Shown here: in pieces, positions 54,501-64,000 of the stretch
Position numbering within the stretch: the stretch's first letter is position 1
Layout of the letters: the number at the start of each line of letters is the position of its first letter
NCBI RefSeq assembly: GCF_000022325.1
Contig: NC_012034.1
Span: forward strand, 2,641,001-2,705,000
Direction of reading: 5' to 3'
DNA: 64,000 nt
DNA from: Caldicellulosiruptor bescii DSM 6725
GTDB taxonomy: Bacteria > Bacillota > Thermoanaerobacteria > Caldicellulosiruptorales > Caldicellulosiruptoraceae
Notes under the pieces: model-generated
The model's input: the letters and a program-made list of their open reading frames with translations, nothing else
What the model was told of the DNA's origin: nothing
Databases searched by the model: none
Program-made: the position numbers and the translations under genes

Positions 54501-56192
54501 AGCAGGTGTTTTAAATAACCCGCCGTAATGATTGATAATTTCTTCGTCCTCATGTGTGGCTGGAATCCATGAAAGAGTTATCTTTTTACCATATAGTTCA
54601 ACTGCCTTGAACTGAATACTAAAATCATACGTTCCTGAAAAATTCAAGTTGAACGGTTCATTTCCCCTGATTGAAAATCCTATTTTCTCACTACTTGCAT
54701 CAGGTATCGTATTTGTTTTTGCAAGTACTGTAACTATCTTGAATGGCAATGTAATAGGAAGCATCCCCAGCTTTTCAGGCTTTATTTTCTTGCCACCTAT
54801 CAATTTGTTAGTATCAACATTACTAAGATTATTCCCCTCAATGTAGGCTTGCAGCTTCCCTTTAATCTCATCCATGAAGCTGCTCATCTTTTCGATATCT
54901 ATTTTCGTGATGGTCTCGCCATCTCTTTCACCACTAACTTTAAATGCATCCATAATTTGCTCATCTGTGACTTTGGTGACTGCTTTAATATCCAAACCCG
55001 ATTCTACACTATATTGTTTGAAACTTGGATCTAGAGGAACCCACACTTTTTGACCTTTCATAGCCCCTGCGCCGCGATAGTAATCATAGGGTACATATGC
55101 TTCTACCCAAACATGCTCAAATCGAACAGCAACAATTGCACCACCAGACACAACAGATTCGGTAGGTATACCAAGAGAGCCAAGCACTTTTACAGCTGCT
55201 TCGGCAGTTTGAGCACCTGTCCAATTTTTTACCTTCTCCACAGGCACTTCAACAATACCTTTAACATATCGTGAAGGAATGCCCTTGTATCTTAACATTG
55301 CTATCAAGAGCGACGCTTGGTCATAGTCATTGCCGGCTAACTGGTTTAACGTACCAGTTGCACCTTTTCTCGAACCATAGTAAGGCTCAAAATCTATGTT
55401 GTTTTTTACAAATTCATACATTCTCACTGGTGTTTTGAGTGAATCAGCTAAATTTTTGATTTCCTGTGTAAATTTTGTCTCAGCAGTCTCAGCCAAATCC
55501 GCATCAACAGGAGTCTTTGGCAACACATTTGCCAAAGACTCCTGTTGTGCAACACTATACCCAGATGCTGCGGCTTCATTACCAATTGCTGGTTTAGGTG
55601 GAGTTAAGCTAGCATTGTTATGAGGAAGTGTACCCAATGGTTGCTGGGGCTGTTCAGGATTTAATATATTCTCTATCTCCTGAAGTTTGTTCCTTAGAAG
55701 TTCCATGTCCTTACCTTTGTATTCTTTTACGCGGTTCAAAAGTTCATCAAGCTTATCAAATAAGACTTCAAAATTGTTCAATTTCTTTTCCAATTCAGAT
55801 TTAAACCGATTATGTCTTTGCTTGGCTTTAGTTGCATTCAACTTGTCAAGTATTTTACTGTTTTTGTCAAGTTCTGTAACAATAGATTTTCTAATCTCTT
55901 TTAAAACCTTTTTTATGTTTTTTATATCAGATTTCACTTTATCTATGTCATTGGCTTCAATGTCTGCTTTGAGCTTCTCATACAGTTTATATATTTCATC
56001 TGTGAAACAGCCAAGTTTTGTTCTGGTTTTTGGAATTTCATATTTTCTCTCAAACGTCGTTGTTTTAAAAGTACTCTCAACTTGTTTTGCCTGTTTTGCT
56101 AAAGCAAACTGTTGAGTTGGAAGTATAAAGTTAAATATAAATGCAACTAATAATACAATAGCAATCAGTCTTGATAATTTACTGCGCACCAT
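51513..56192 (-). CDS. Full-length exported polymorphic toxin with PT-HINT domain
   Basis: A ~1559-aa protein (start at 56192; an in-frame ATG 8 codons earlier contains the ribosome binding site). Positions below count from that earlier ATG. Signal peptide ~10-42; coiled coil ~70-190; transglutaminase-like fold ~255-405 with FEHVWVEAY and PLDPSF, but GNDYDQASLL where a catalytic Cys is expected. Next come a beta-rich region ~480-750, membrane helices ~865-925 and YGPDA repeats ~990-1017. A PT-HINT autoprotease spans 1133-1267 (Cys1133, His1200, His1266-Asn1267) and an effector ~1268-1567 follows. HINT cleavage would release the effector. The effector family is not recognised. Confidence 0.88.
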   Translation of the reverse strand: MVRSKLSRLIAIVLLVAFIFNFILPTQQFALAKQAKQVESTFKTTTFERKYEIPKTRTKLGCFTDEIYKLYEKLKADIEANDIDKVKSDIKNIKKVLKEIRKSIVTELDKNSKILDKLNATKAKQRHNRFKSELEKKLNNFEVLFDKLDELLNRVKEYKGKDMELLRNKLQEIENILNPEQPQQPLGTLPHNNASLTPPKPAIGNEAAASGYSVAQQESLANVLPKTPVDADLAETAETKFTQEIKNLADSLKTPVRMYEFVKNNIDFEPYYGSRKGATGTLNQLAGNDYDQASLLIAMLRYKGIPSRYVKGIVEVPVEKVKNWTGAQTAEAAVKVLGSLGIPTESVVSGGAIVAVRFEHVWVEAYVPYDYYRGAGAMKGQKVWVPLDPSFKQYSVESGLDIKAVTKVTDEQIMDAFKVSGERDGETITKIDIEKMSSFMDEIKGKLQAYIEGNNLSNVDTNKLIGGKKIKPEKLGMLPITLPFKIVTVLAKTNTIPDASSEKIGFSIRGNEPFNLNFSGTYDFSIQFKAVELYGKKITLSWIPATHEDEEIINHYGGLFKTPAYMVQLKPQLKIDGRVVAEGKAAGFGNRQEFTIEIGHVGRTVEKITNTVTVGGFYSICFDFGKIDVKELDAIKERVSVIKDTVNEESIYTDQVMGEILNSAGKTYFAQLDAFNSIMARAMKVSSVRQVSEAMTGYSPTVKYIFNTPVEVTGGSFYIDVDHDVMGVVSLEGKKQSERGYMITSGVIASALEHGIHEQIFKLPSVSAVKILTEASNRWIPIYTIGKDNIDRINELDVSEHVKTDITNAVNSGKIVIIPQKEIRYYNWQGAGYIVLDPETGAAGYMISGGLAGGSAAIDVMVALVSLTTLAWAIFDVLQISCALIAATNPLLAIIFYSLFVISTINLIMTLETIILYWETRDYEYASQLFGELILNIATFGVFKVIEYLVPGIMTLFKTVKNQLDEIAQIAEQFGDEVAEVAARYGPDAIEAIKRYGPDAARVINNYGDSAVKAMARGIDPALIEKMDSLAVKVNKLEKFKILSREAALKVVEVVETIKDYLKTSVGRVFEKIRSVYRIEDELDLTTVDGCEFGLSRAKLKKKLIEEGMSEDSAEESLKFLEEGCFTGDTIVITKEGKKRIDEIKIGDFVFAKDVNTGKTAYKKVKQIYVKSAEEIVHIKVGDDEVKTTKSHLFFTDSGWWEAAEDIKSGDKIVTQDGIMKVVYEVEVEKLSAPVKIYNLNIEDYHTYFVGSSGLLVHNDCTPEETKLWGKWLDVAEKFKIIEKEGFGKLDEGRKSFTQELDNVLIGNSLSKEEFLEYIKRFVHDEKEQKLPSEVRKILLKIRSSIPKPDEDTVLIRVLSPDDVMLNKYYINAENPSVSGFIACAADLEDTKTCEELVARLRLDYKDSPFPDHNKLSDINYNEISCYILVFKTKDVDKIKIPVSKNMFEDISDEELANLGIRKEHFILFEEDEELAKRYLSKPFTGTGFTAAGAGYSEHISNDVMYQMKDKAIPEYFVQFENPLSLKDGAFLIEMRGNKNMKVIARYSEAEKRFIHFEE

Positions 56193-56270
56193 TCCAAAAC
56201 CATCCTCCCTACACATCTTTATTTTTCTTTGATTTTAGTTCGCTAAAAGCAGATATATCCCAGACCTCAC

Positions 56271-59200
56271 TTAAGGTTCTAGCATCTCAATATCACGTGC
56301 TGTTGGTGTTGCTTCAAAATGCAAGCATGTTATTTTAATACTCTTGGCATAAATTCTTCCTGTTAATTTGAATTTATTCACATTTATATATACCGTCCCA
56401 TTAGGAGCATATATAATTCCTTTTAATTCTACTTCTGAAGCATGTATGTTTATATCCCCATTTTCTGAACAAATAACAATTCCATTCTCACAGCTGCTTT
56501 TTACACTTCTTAAATTAAATGAAATATTGTTCTTAGATATCAAATAACCGCCAATTGTAAGATCATTCCCATTCACTTCAATACAACTTTCACTTATGAC
56601 GTTTCCTGGTATATTGATTCCATTTCCATAATCAATAATCCTCATCTCATTTACGGTGGTTGCACTTTGTTGAGCTTTACTTCTAATTTCTTCTACTACG
56701 TTAGGTATATCTACATAAGGAGCATTACTTAGCACATTACATATGTTTGTTGTCTGGAACCATGTGTTTATTACACCAACACTTGAACAGGTGCCGTTTA
56801 TATTCAACGTTGTCCCAGCAGATTGAATATTGCTATTGCTATGAACATCTCCATTTACACAGCCTTCATAAACATAAATCTCCAATGGATTTACACTGCT
56901 CGACGAAAATAAGGTATAACCAAATGCTGGACTTGATAATTTCTCTGAACCTTTTACAAGTATATAATCACTGTCTAATGTTACTTTTTCTGTATCATAA
57001 ACAACATCAAGAATTACTAAATATGTTCCTCTTTTTAATGGAGTATGTTTCCATGTATTACTAATATATACACTTTGACCAACTCCTATATTTATATTGT
57101 TTTCTGTTAATGTATCAACCATCTCCATACTTACAGGATTAATAATTTTTACTTGCGAAGTAATAGCACCAATTTCTGTATTCCCTGTATTTGTAAGAAC
57201 ATAGTCGAATATAACATCATCTGTTGAGCGTATAACTCTTGGTTTGACTTCAAGCTCTCCTCTTAGCCCTTTATAAGTACTTCCAATAATTCTGAACATT
57301 GTGGTAGTTTTTGCGATTACTTCATTGCCTTTGTATACCTCTGAAACAACCGTGTAATCTCCTAAACTACTCTTTGAAGTATTCCACGAACTTTTTATAG
57401 TTTTTGTCTCACCCTGAAGTATTTCCTCAATATTAGTAACTTTACTCCATACTTCTTCACCATTTAAATTAATAATTTTTGTCTTTACAGTAAGCCCCTT
57501 TTCAATACTGTTTGTACTGCCATTTTTGATTGTTTCAGTTATGTTCACATCTTCATCAGCACAATATTCCACTTTATCAGTAACCACTCTGTTATAAATT
57601 TCCCCATCAGGTCTGATAACAAAATTGCATTCATTGACAGCAGCTATAACATTTTCTTTTTTCCAAGTAGCTCTTACAATATAATAACCAGCTAATGTTG
57701 TTCCTGTTTCCCATTTGCATAATATGTTTTTCTTCTCACCCTCATACAGCTCAACTGGTATGTCATTAACAACATTTGCAACCAAATTTTTATTCCTATC
57801 TAAAATATCTACTCTCAATTTCCACTGTGTCTTTAAATTGCTGCTATTTTCACCATATATACTTATATTTACAGTTTCTCCTCTTTCATATTCATATTTG
57901 TCAGTAAATAGGTCAGTTTTCAAACTGTTTGTACCAACAACAGTTACATTAACAAAATCCGGTTCTGATTCAACTTTCCCATCATTTACTACAAGCATTA
58001 TTTTAGTAGTTCCCTCAGATAGAATAATCTCTGGCTGGTTCCCCTCTGCCTGGCCTCCGTCCCATATCCATTTGTATGTTAAATTGTCGCCATCTGGATC
58101 GTATGAACCTGTCCCATCTAACAGCACTTTGGCTTTTCCATCTGACCCTGCTTGAACTGTTATATCATCACCTGCATCTGCTATTGGTGCTCTATTATAA
58201 CTGTTAATTGATATATCTTCTAATATCGGTGTTTCTAAATTAGAAGTTTTTAATTTTACTTCTACTTGAACAAACCTGCCAATTAAGTCTTTAATTTCGA
58301 CATTATTTTGAACCTGGATGTAAGGTTTGGATTCTAACTCTTCTAAAGTATTAGCAGCTTTCGCACTTACAGTAATATCTGTTCCTGCAGGCTTTTTCTC
58401 ATGCCAACTGATACTCTTCCATCTACAATTTTCCTCTCCTTCATCATGAATCACTGTCCATGTCCCCTCATGTGCAGTAATATTTTTAAGATGAAAGCCT
58501 GTCATATCACTATACGTATATGGACTAGCACCAACAGGGTAAAAACCAACGATTGTTCCATCGGTTTTAATCTTTGCTGCGTTACTTGTCGAATAATTAA
58601 CTGCCCATACATATCCCTCTCCGTCTACTCCAACACCAATAGGGCCTTGTCCGTTAGGGTAAAGTTTTACAGACATCAAGAATTTCCCATCCGGTGAAAA
58701 TTTGTTTAATACGTGATTACCAGAATATGCTGCCCAAATATTACCCTCATTATCAACTGCCACTCCTCTTCCATATGAACCATCTCCATAATGGATCGAA
58801 TACTGCTCGGTAACTGGATCAAATCTTATAATTCCCCCTGAAGAAGTAAATGAAGGTGACCATACAATCCCTTTCTTATCTACCACAATTCCGTAAGTTG
58901 TTCCACCAACAGAATAACTCTTCACATAGGTATTGTTATTAGTATCAATTTTCATAATTGCAGAACCTAGTGTAGCTGCCCATAAAATACCATTAGAATC
59001 GATTGTCGCACCATAAGGTCCATATGGAACATTTATTTCAATTCCTGTTTTTGTTCCGTCCGAATTTAACACAACAAATTTCCGCTCATTATATAATCCA
59101 ACCCACACTCTGTCTTCTTTGTCTATTGCAACAGCTCTTGGTATACTATTTGAACTACCAACTTGAACAACTGCCAAAACCGCTTCATCTTCTCCCCATG

Positions 59201-61106
59201 GCAAAATTTCATTTGAGTCAATCCTACCATTATTGTTTACATCATATGACGTATCTATTTTTCCATTTTTATTTTTATCAATTCCACCCGATAAAGCTAT
59301 CTTTACAACCGTTCCATTACCTCTGTTTGCTACCCAACAGTTTCCTTCTTTATCAATTGCTGTTCTTGATGGACTTGTAGAACTATCTGGACCTGTTCTA
59401 TATCTTGCTATTTCTTGCCCTGTCCTTGTATCAATTTTGGATAAAGTTCCCTCACCCGCATTAGCAATCCAAATATATGGAAATACTTCAGCAGATTTAT
59501 TAAGCTGGAGCTGATCATGAACTTCTTCATGATTGACTCCTCTCATAATACCTCTATCAAAATCCTCATCTGATGTGAAAACGGAACTAAGCTGCTTTAA
59601 TACTTTAAATTTGTAATATCTCTTTATAATTTCTTTTTCTTTGTAATACAGAGTGACTGTAATGTTATATTCTCCTTCATTCTTTGTATTTGGTTCAAAA
59701 GCACCTATTTCAATTTGATTTAAACCATTTTGTAATCTCGACATCATCTCTTTATTAAAAATAATGTTATAGTTATAGTCGTAAACATTTGCTCTAACTG
59801 TAATTTCATCTTTTATGTTAACTTCTGCATCTAAATTGATACGCAATTTTGGTGTTATTCTGCTATACAACCTTGCAACTCCAGGTATTACTTCTATAAA
59901 TGCGCTTTTAATTTTTATAAAAGGCTCAACATTGAAATTTTTCACTAATGATGCAATAACTTCACCATTTTTATTTTTTAACACAACTTCTGCACTATAG
60001 ATACCTTCTTCATTTACATCTGAAAACCAAAAATACCTTCCCAAGCTATCTTTTGGAATAAATATCTTCTCATGTTCCGGATTAATTATTGCCACCTCAA
60101 CTTCAATATCCTTTCCCTGGTAAATCGGAAGCACTTCTACAAACTCTTTTGCTTTTACTTGTTTAGTTTCTCTCCCATTAACTAGAATTTTTACATCTCT
60201 TAATTCTACTTTTTGTTCGTCAATATAACTTTGCAAAACATCTAACGCAATTGTTGTTATATACGCATCATTCTCCCAACTTCCATTTGGCTGTTGAAGC
60301 AAAGCTATCTTTTCAGGAATGTTCTTAACTTCTTCCCATCTATCCTTATATAATGCTTTGTATACAAAAGTAGATAGATATACTGTAGTATCTAGATCAC
60401 CCCACAAGCCGTTTTCGTTCTTTTGAGTTAACAACCATTGAGCAGATTTATCCAATACGTCAGCAATATCAACATGATATATTTCTTTGTACTTCACTAA
60501 TACCATCCTTGCTAATGCTGTTGCATAAATACGACCTTCTGTATTTTCTATAAACCCCCAGCTTCCATCTGCATTCTGCGCTGAAATCAAATAACTGACT
60601 CCACGTTGAATTTCGTGGTCGTGTCCTTCAATTTCAATTAAACTGTCAAGCACTAAGCATGTATCTAAAATGTCACTTTCGTATTCATTGGTTATTCCCC
60701 AGCCACCATCAGAATTTTGGAGTTCCACTATTTTTGAAATTAATTGTTTTCTTTTTTCTTCTGATATGCAAGGTAACACCCTTGCTATTAAGTCTACATT
60801 ATCTGTCTCTTGTAAATTTAACCATTCTGATGCTTTAGCTATAATTTCCTCAGTTCCCTTGTATTTTTTTAGAGTTTTCACAATGTTTGAAGCTGTTATT
60901 ATCTGCTGAATATAATCATCTCCCCAGTTCATGCCTTGTGCTAACCATCGAACTGCTTTGTTTATGCTTTCGTTCATGTCAACCTGTGTTGATTCTGCTG
61001 CCAAAGGTAACAATGGATTTGACAGCAGTAAAAAGAAAAATGATAAAAACAGTAATATCGATAAAATTCGATTTGCATATATGTTTCTCAAGCTCATTCC
61101 TATCAT
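56271..61106 (-). CDS. Large exported multidomain protein, operon partner of the toxin
   Basis: A 1611-aa protein. Signal peptide ~10-37; alpha/alpha toroid of prenyltransferase/squalene-oxidase-like repeats ~45-296 (NSDGGWG, NADGSWGF); two Ig-like domains ~300-500. A Vgb/NHL-type beta-propeller covers ~543-870 with an inserted EF-hand-like calcium stretch (DKNKNGKID, DVNNNGRID, ~609-635). A PKD domain lies at ~970-1057, three or four further Ig-like repeats to ~1420, and a C-terminal beta-helix-like region ~1430-1611 follows. It ends 78 bases before the toxin start, so the two are probably one operon. It may act as surface scaffold or delivery partner. No catalytic site is evident. Confidence 0.8.
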   Translation of the reverse strand: MIGMSLRNIYANRILSILLFLSFFFLLLSNPLLPLAAESTQVDMNESINKAVRWLAQGMNWGDDYIQQIITASNIVKTLKKYKGTEEIIAKASEWLNLQETDNVDLIARVLPCISEEKRKQLISKIVELQNSDGGWGITNEYESDILDTCLVLDSLIEIEGHDHEIQRGVSYLISAQNADGSWGFIENTEGRIYATALARMVLVKYKEIYHVDIADVLDKSAQWLLTQKNENGLWGDLDTTVYLSTFVYKALYKDRWEEVKNIPEKIALLQQPNGSWENDAYITTIALDVLQSYIDEQKVELRDVKILVNGRETKQVKAKEFVEVLPIYQGKDIEVEVAIINPEHEKIFIPKDSLGRYFWFSDVNEEGIYSAEVVLKNKNGEVIASLVKNFNVEPFIKIKSAFIEVIPGVARLYSRITPKLRINLDAEVNIKDEITVRANVYDYNYNIIFNKEMMSRLQNGLNQIEIGAFEPNTKNEGEYNITVTLYYKEKEIIKRYYKFKVLKQLSSVFTSDEDFDRGIMRGVNHEEVHDQLQLNKSAEVFPYIWIANAGEGTLSKIDTRTGQEIARYRTGPDSSTSPSRTAIDKEGNCWVANRGNGTVVKIALSGGIDKNKNGKIDTSYDVNNNGRIDSNEILPWGEDEAVLAVVQVGSSNSIPRAVAIDKEDRVWVGLYNERKFVVLNSDGTKTGIEINVPYGPYGATIDSNGILWAATLGSAIMKIDTNNNTYVKSYSVGGTTYGIVVDKKGIVWSPSFTSSGGIIRFDPVTEQYSIHYGDGSYGRGVAVDNEGNIWAAYSGNHVLNKFSPDGKFLMSVKLYPNGQGPIGVGVDGEGYVWAVNYSTSNAAKIKTDGTIVGFYPVGASPYTYSDMTGFHLKNITAHEGTWTVIHDEGEENCRWKSISWHEKKPAGTDITVSAKAANTLEELESKPYIQVQNNVEIKDLIGRFVQVEVKLKTSNLETPILEDISINSYNRAPIADAGDDITVQAGSDGKAKVLLDGTGSYDPDGDNLTYKWIWDGGQAEGNQPEIILSEGTTKIMLVVNDGKVESEPDFVNVTVVGTNSLKTDLFTDKYEYERGETVNISIYGENSSNLKTQWKLRVDILDRNKNLVANVVNDIPVELYEGEKKNILCKWETGTTLAGYYIVRATWKKENVIAAVNECNFVIRPDGEIYNRVVTDKVEYCADEDVNITETIKNGSTNSIEKGLTVKTKIINLNGEEVWSKVTNIEEILQGETKTIKSSWNTSKSSLGDYTVVSEVYKGNEVIAKTTTMFRIIGSTYKGLRGELEVKPRVIRSTDDVIFDYVLTNTGNTEIGAITSQVKIINPVSMEMVDTLTENNINIGVGQSVYISNTWKHTPLKRGTYLVILDVVYDTEKVTLDSDYILVKGSEKLSSPAFGYTLFSSSSVNPLEIYVYEGCVNGDVHSNSNIQSAGTTLNINGTCSSVGVINTWFQTTNICNVLSNAPYVDIPNVVEEIRSKAQQSATTVNEMRIIDYGNGINIPGNVISESCIEVNGNDLTIGGYLISKNNISFNLRSVKSSCENGIVICSENGDINIHASEVELKGIIYAPNGTVYINVNKFKLTGRIYAKSIKITCLHFEATPTARDIEMLEP

Positions 61107-61656
61107 AGCTCCTTTCTAGATATAATTTGTTTTTTCTAAAAACGTAAATTAAATTCAATTATGTTATTGTCTTCTTCAGAATATGTTACTATTTTATAAA
61201 ATCATATTCATTTTTTTCAACAACAATGTTTCGACACATTTCTACATAATTAGACATTTTAGTTCATATTGTCTCAGGCAGTAATCTTTCTTGGCTATTT
61301 AACTGCAAAATAAAAAACAGAAGAATTACTTTAAATTCTGAAATGGCAATTTCGTAATTATTATGTTAAATAATTTTTTTATTCTAACGTGGGGATTGCT
61401 AATTATAGAACAGAAATGAAACCTCGTTTATTAGGTAAATGATTTGCATATTTTCTTGATATGGCAATGCTATGTAATTATTTATACTAACTGAGAAAGG
61501 ATAAAAAACGTTTTTGGATAAAAGTTGCTTAACAAAAGACAAAGCATATCTAAAAGGAGTTGAAAAAGGACACTAAGGTTTAGAAATTGAGCATTTGCTT
61601 TTTGACATTTAAGCGAACTGTTAAATTATTAACAATTATAATTAAAAAATAAAAAA
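61107..61656. other. AT-rich gene-free region before the rRNA operon end
   Basis: I see no gene. It should hold the minus-strand promoter of the 1611-aa gene; a candidate is TTGTTG with TTTATA 17 bases on, ending near 61192-61200. AAAGGAG lies just before the start codon. The part nearer the 5S gene is AT-rich without recognisable structure apart from the 5S terminator T-run. Confidence 0.4.
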
Positions 61657-61773
<117 letters not shown>

Positions 61774-61845
61774 TTGTCAGCTTATTCATTTTCTTCAGCA
61801 GCTTTTTAAGCAGCCTCGCAAGTGAATAGGGAGAAAGCTAATCTT

Positions 61846-64000
<2,155 letters not shown>

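Overview
The window looks like a chromosome segment of a thermophilic, plant-biomass-degrading Firmicute, most likely Caldicellulosiruptor. It is AT-rich with AGGAGG-type ribosome binding sites. The cellobiose 2-epimerase at 35943-37115 is, from memory, very close to the characterised C. saccharolyticus enzyme. No database search was possible, so the genus is an inference.

Layout. (1) 1-18427 is the right-hand part of an integrative and conjugative element (ICE). Most of its genes run leftward: a VirD4 coupling ATPase, a replication-relaxation protein, a RusA-like nuclease, a ParM-like actin with a ribbon-helix-helix partner, two zinc-finger paralogs, a VirB6/TrbL-like channel protein, a membrane-anchored JAMM-domain protein, VirB4, PrgI, two VirB2-like pilins, a proline-rich exported peptide, an odd tRNA-His and a structured RNA candidate. 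Control genes (small HTH proteins, XRE repressor, ImmA-type protease) and a tyrosine integrase follow. The element ends in a 3' fragment of tRNA-Ser(GGA), the attR; the left end lies outside the window. (2) 18428-22545 holds biotin genes: bioB (+) facing bioY-bioD-bioA (-). Both promoters carry the same BirA-like operator. (3) 22646-26559 holds an AbrB/RelE toxin-antitoxin pair, then a cobalamin riboswitch with a 17-bp terminator controlling metE. (4) 26562-38426 is a leftward carbohydrate locus: YesN/YesM two-component system, two ABC permeases and a binding protein, a GH130 phosphorylase, a LacI regulator with a frameshifted C-terminus, cellobiose 2-epimerase, a ThuA-like protein and a VOC protein. 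GH130 plus epimerase suggests intracellular phosphorolysis of beta-1,4-manno-oligosaccharides. (5) moxR (38692-39639) stands alone.

(6) 39766-61106 is the most unusual part. A leftward operon encodes a 1611-aa exported multidomain protein, then a ~1560-aa exported polymorphic-toxin-like protein (dead transglutaminase fold, membrane segments, PT-HINT autoprotease, C-terminal effector). A MORN/YwqK-repeat protein, a seven-blade RCC1 propeller protein and a hemerythrin-like protein that has lost part of its iron site follow, and then a terminator. The 3' part of this operon is repeated downstream as a nearly identical ~5.73-kb unit that starts inside the toxin gene, with no promoter or signal peptide. 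A third copy was gutted by an IS256-family insertion and deletion. The toxin copies are almost identical except for ~165 residues just after the HINT domain. This resembles one expressed toxin locus with silent tip cassettes.

(7) 61657-64000 is the end of an rRNA operon on the minus strand: 5S, and the 3' part of 23S running off the window.
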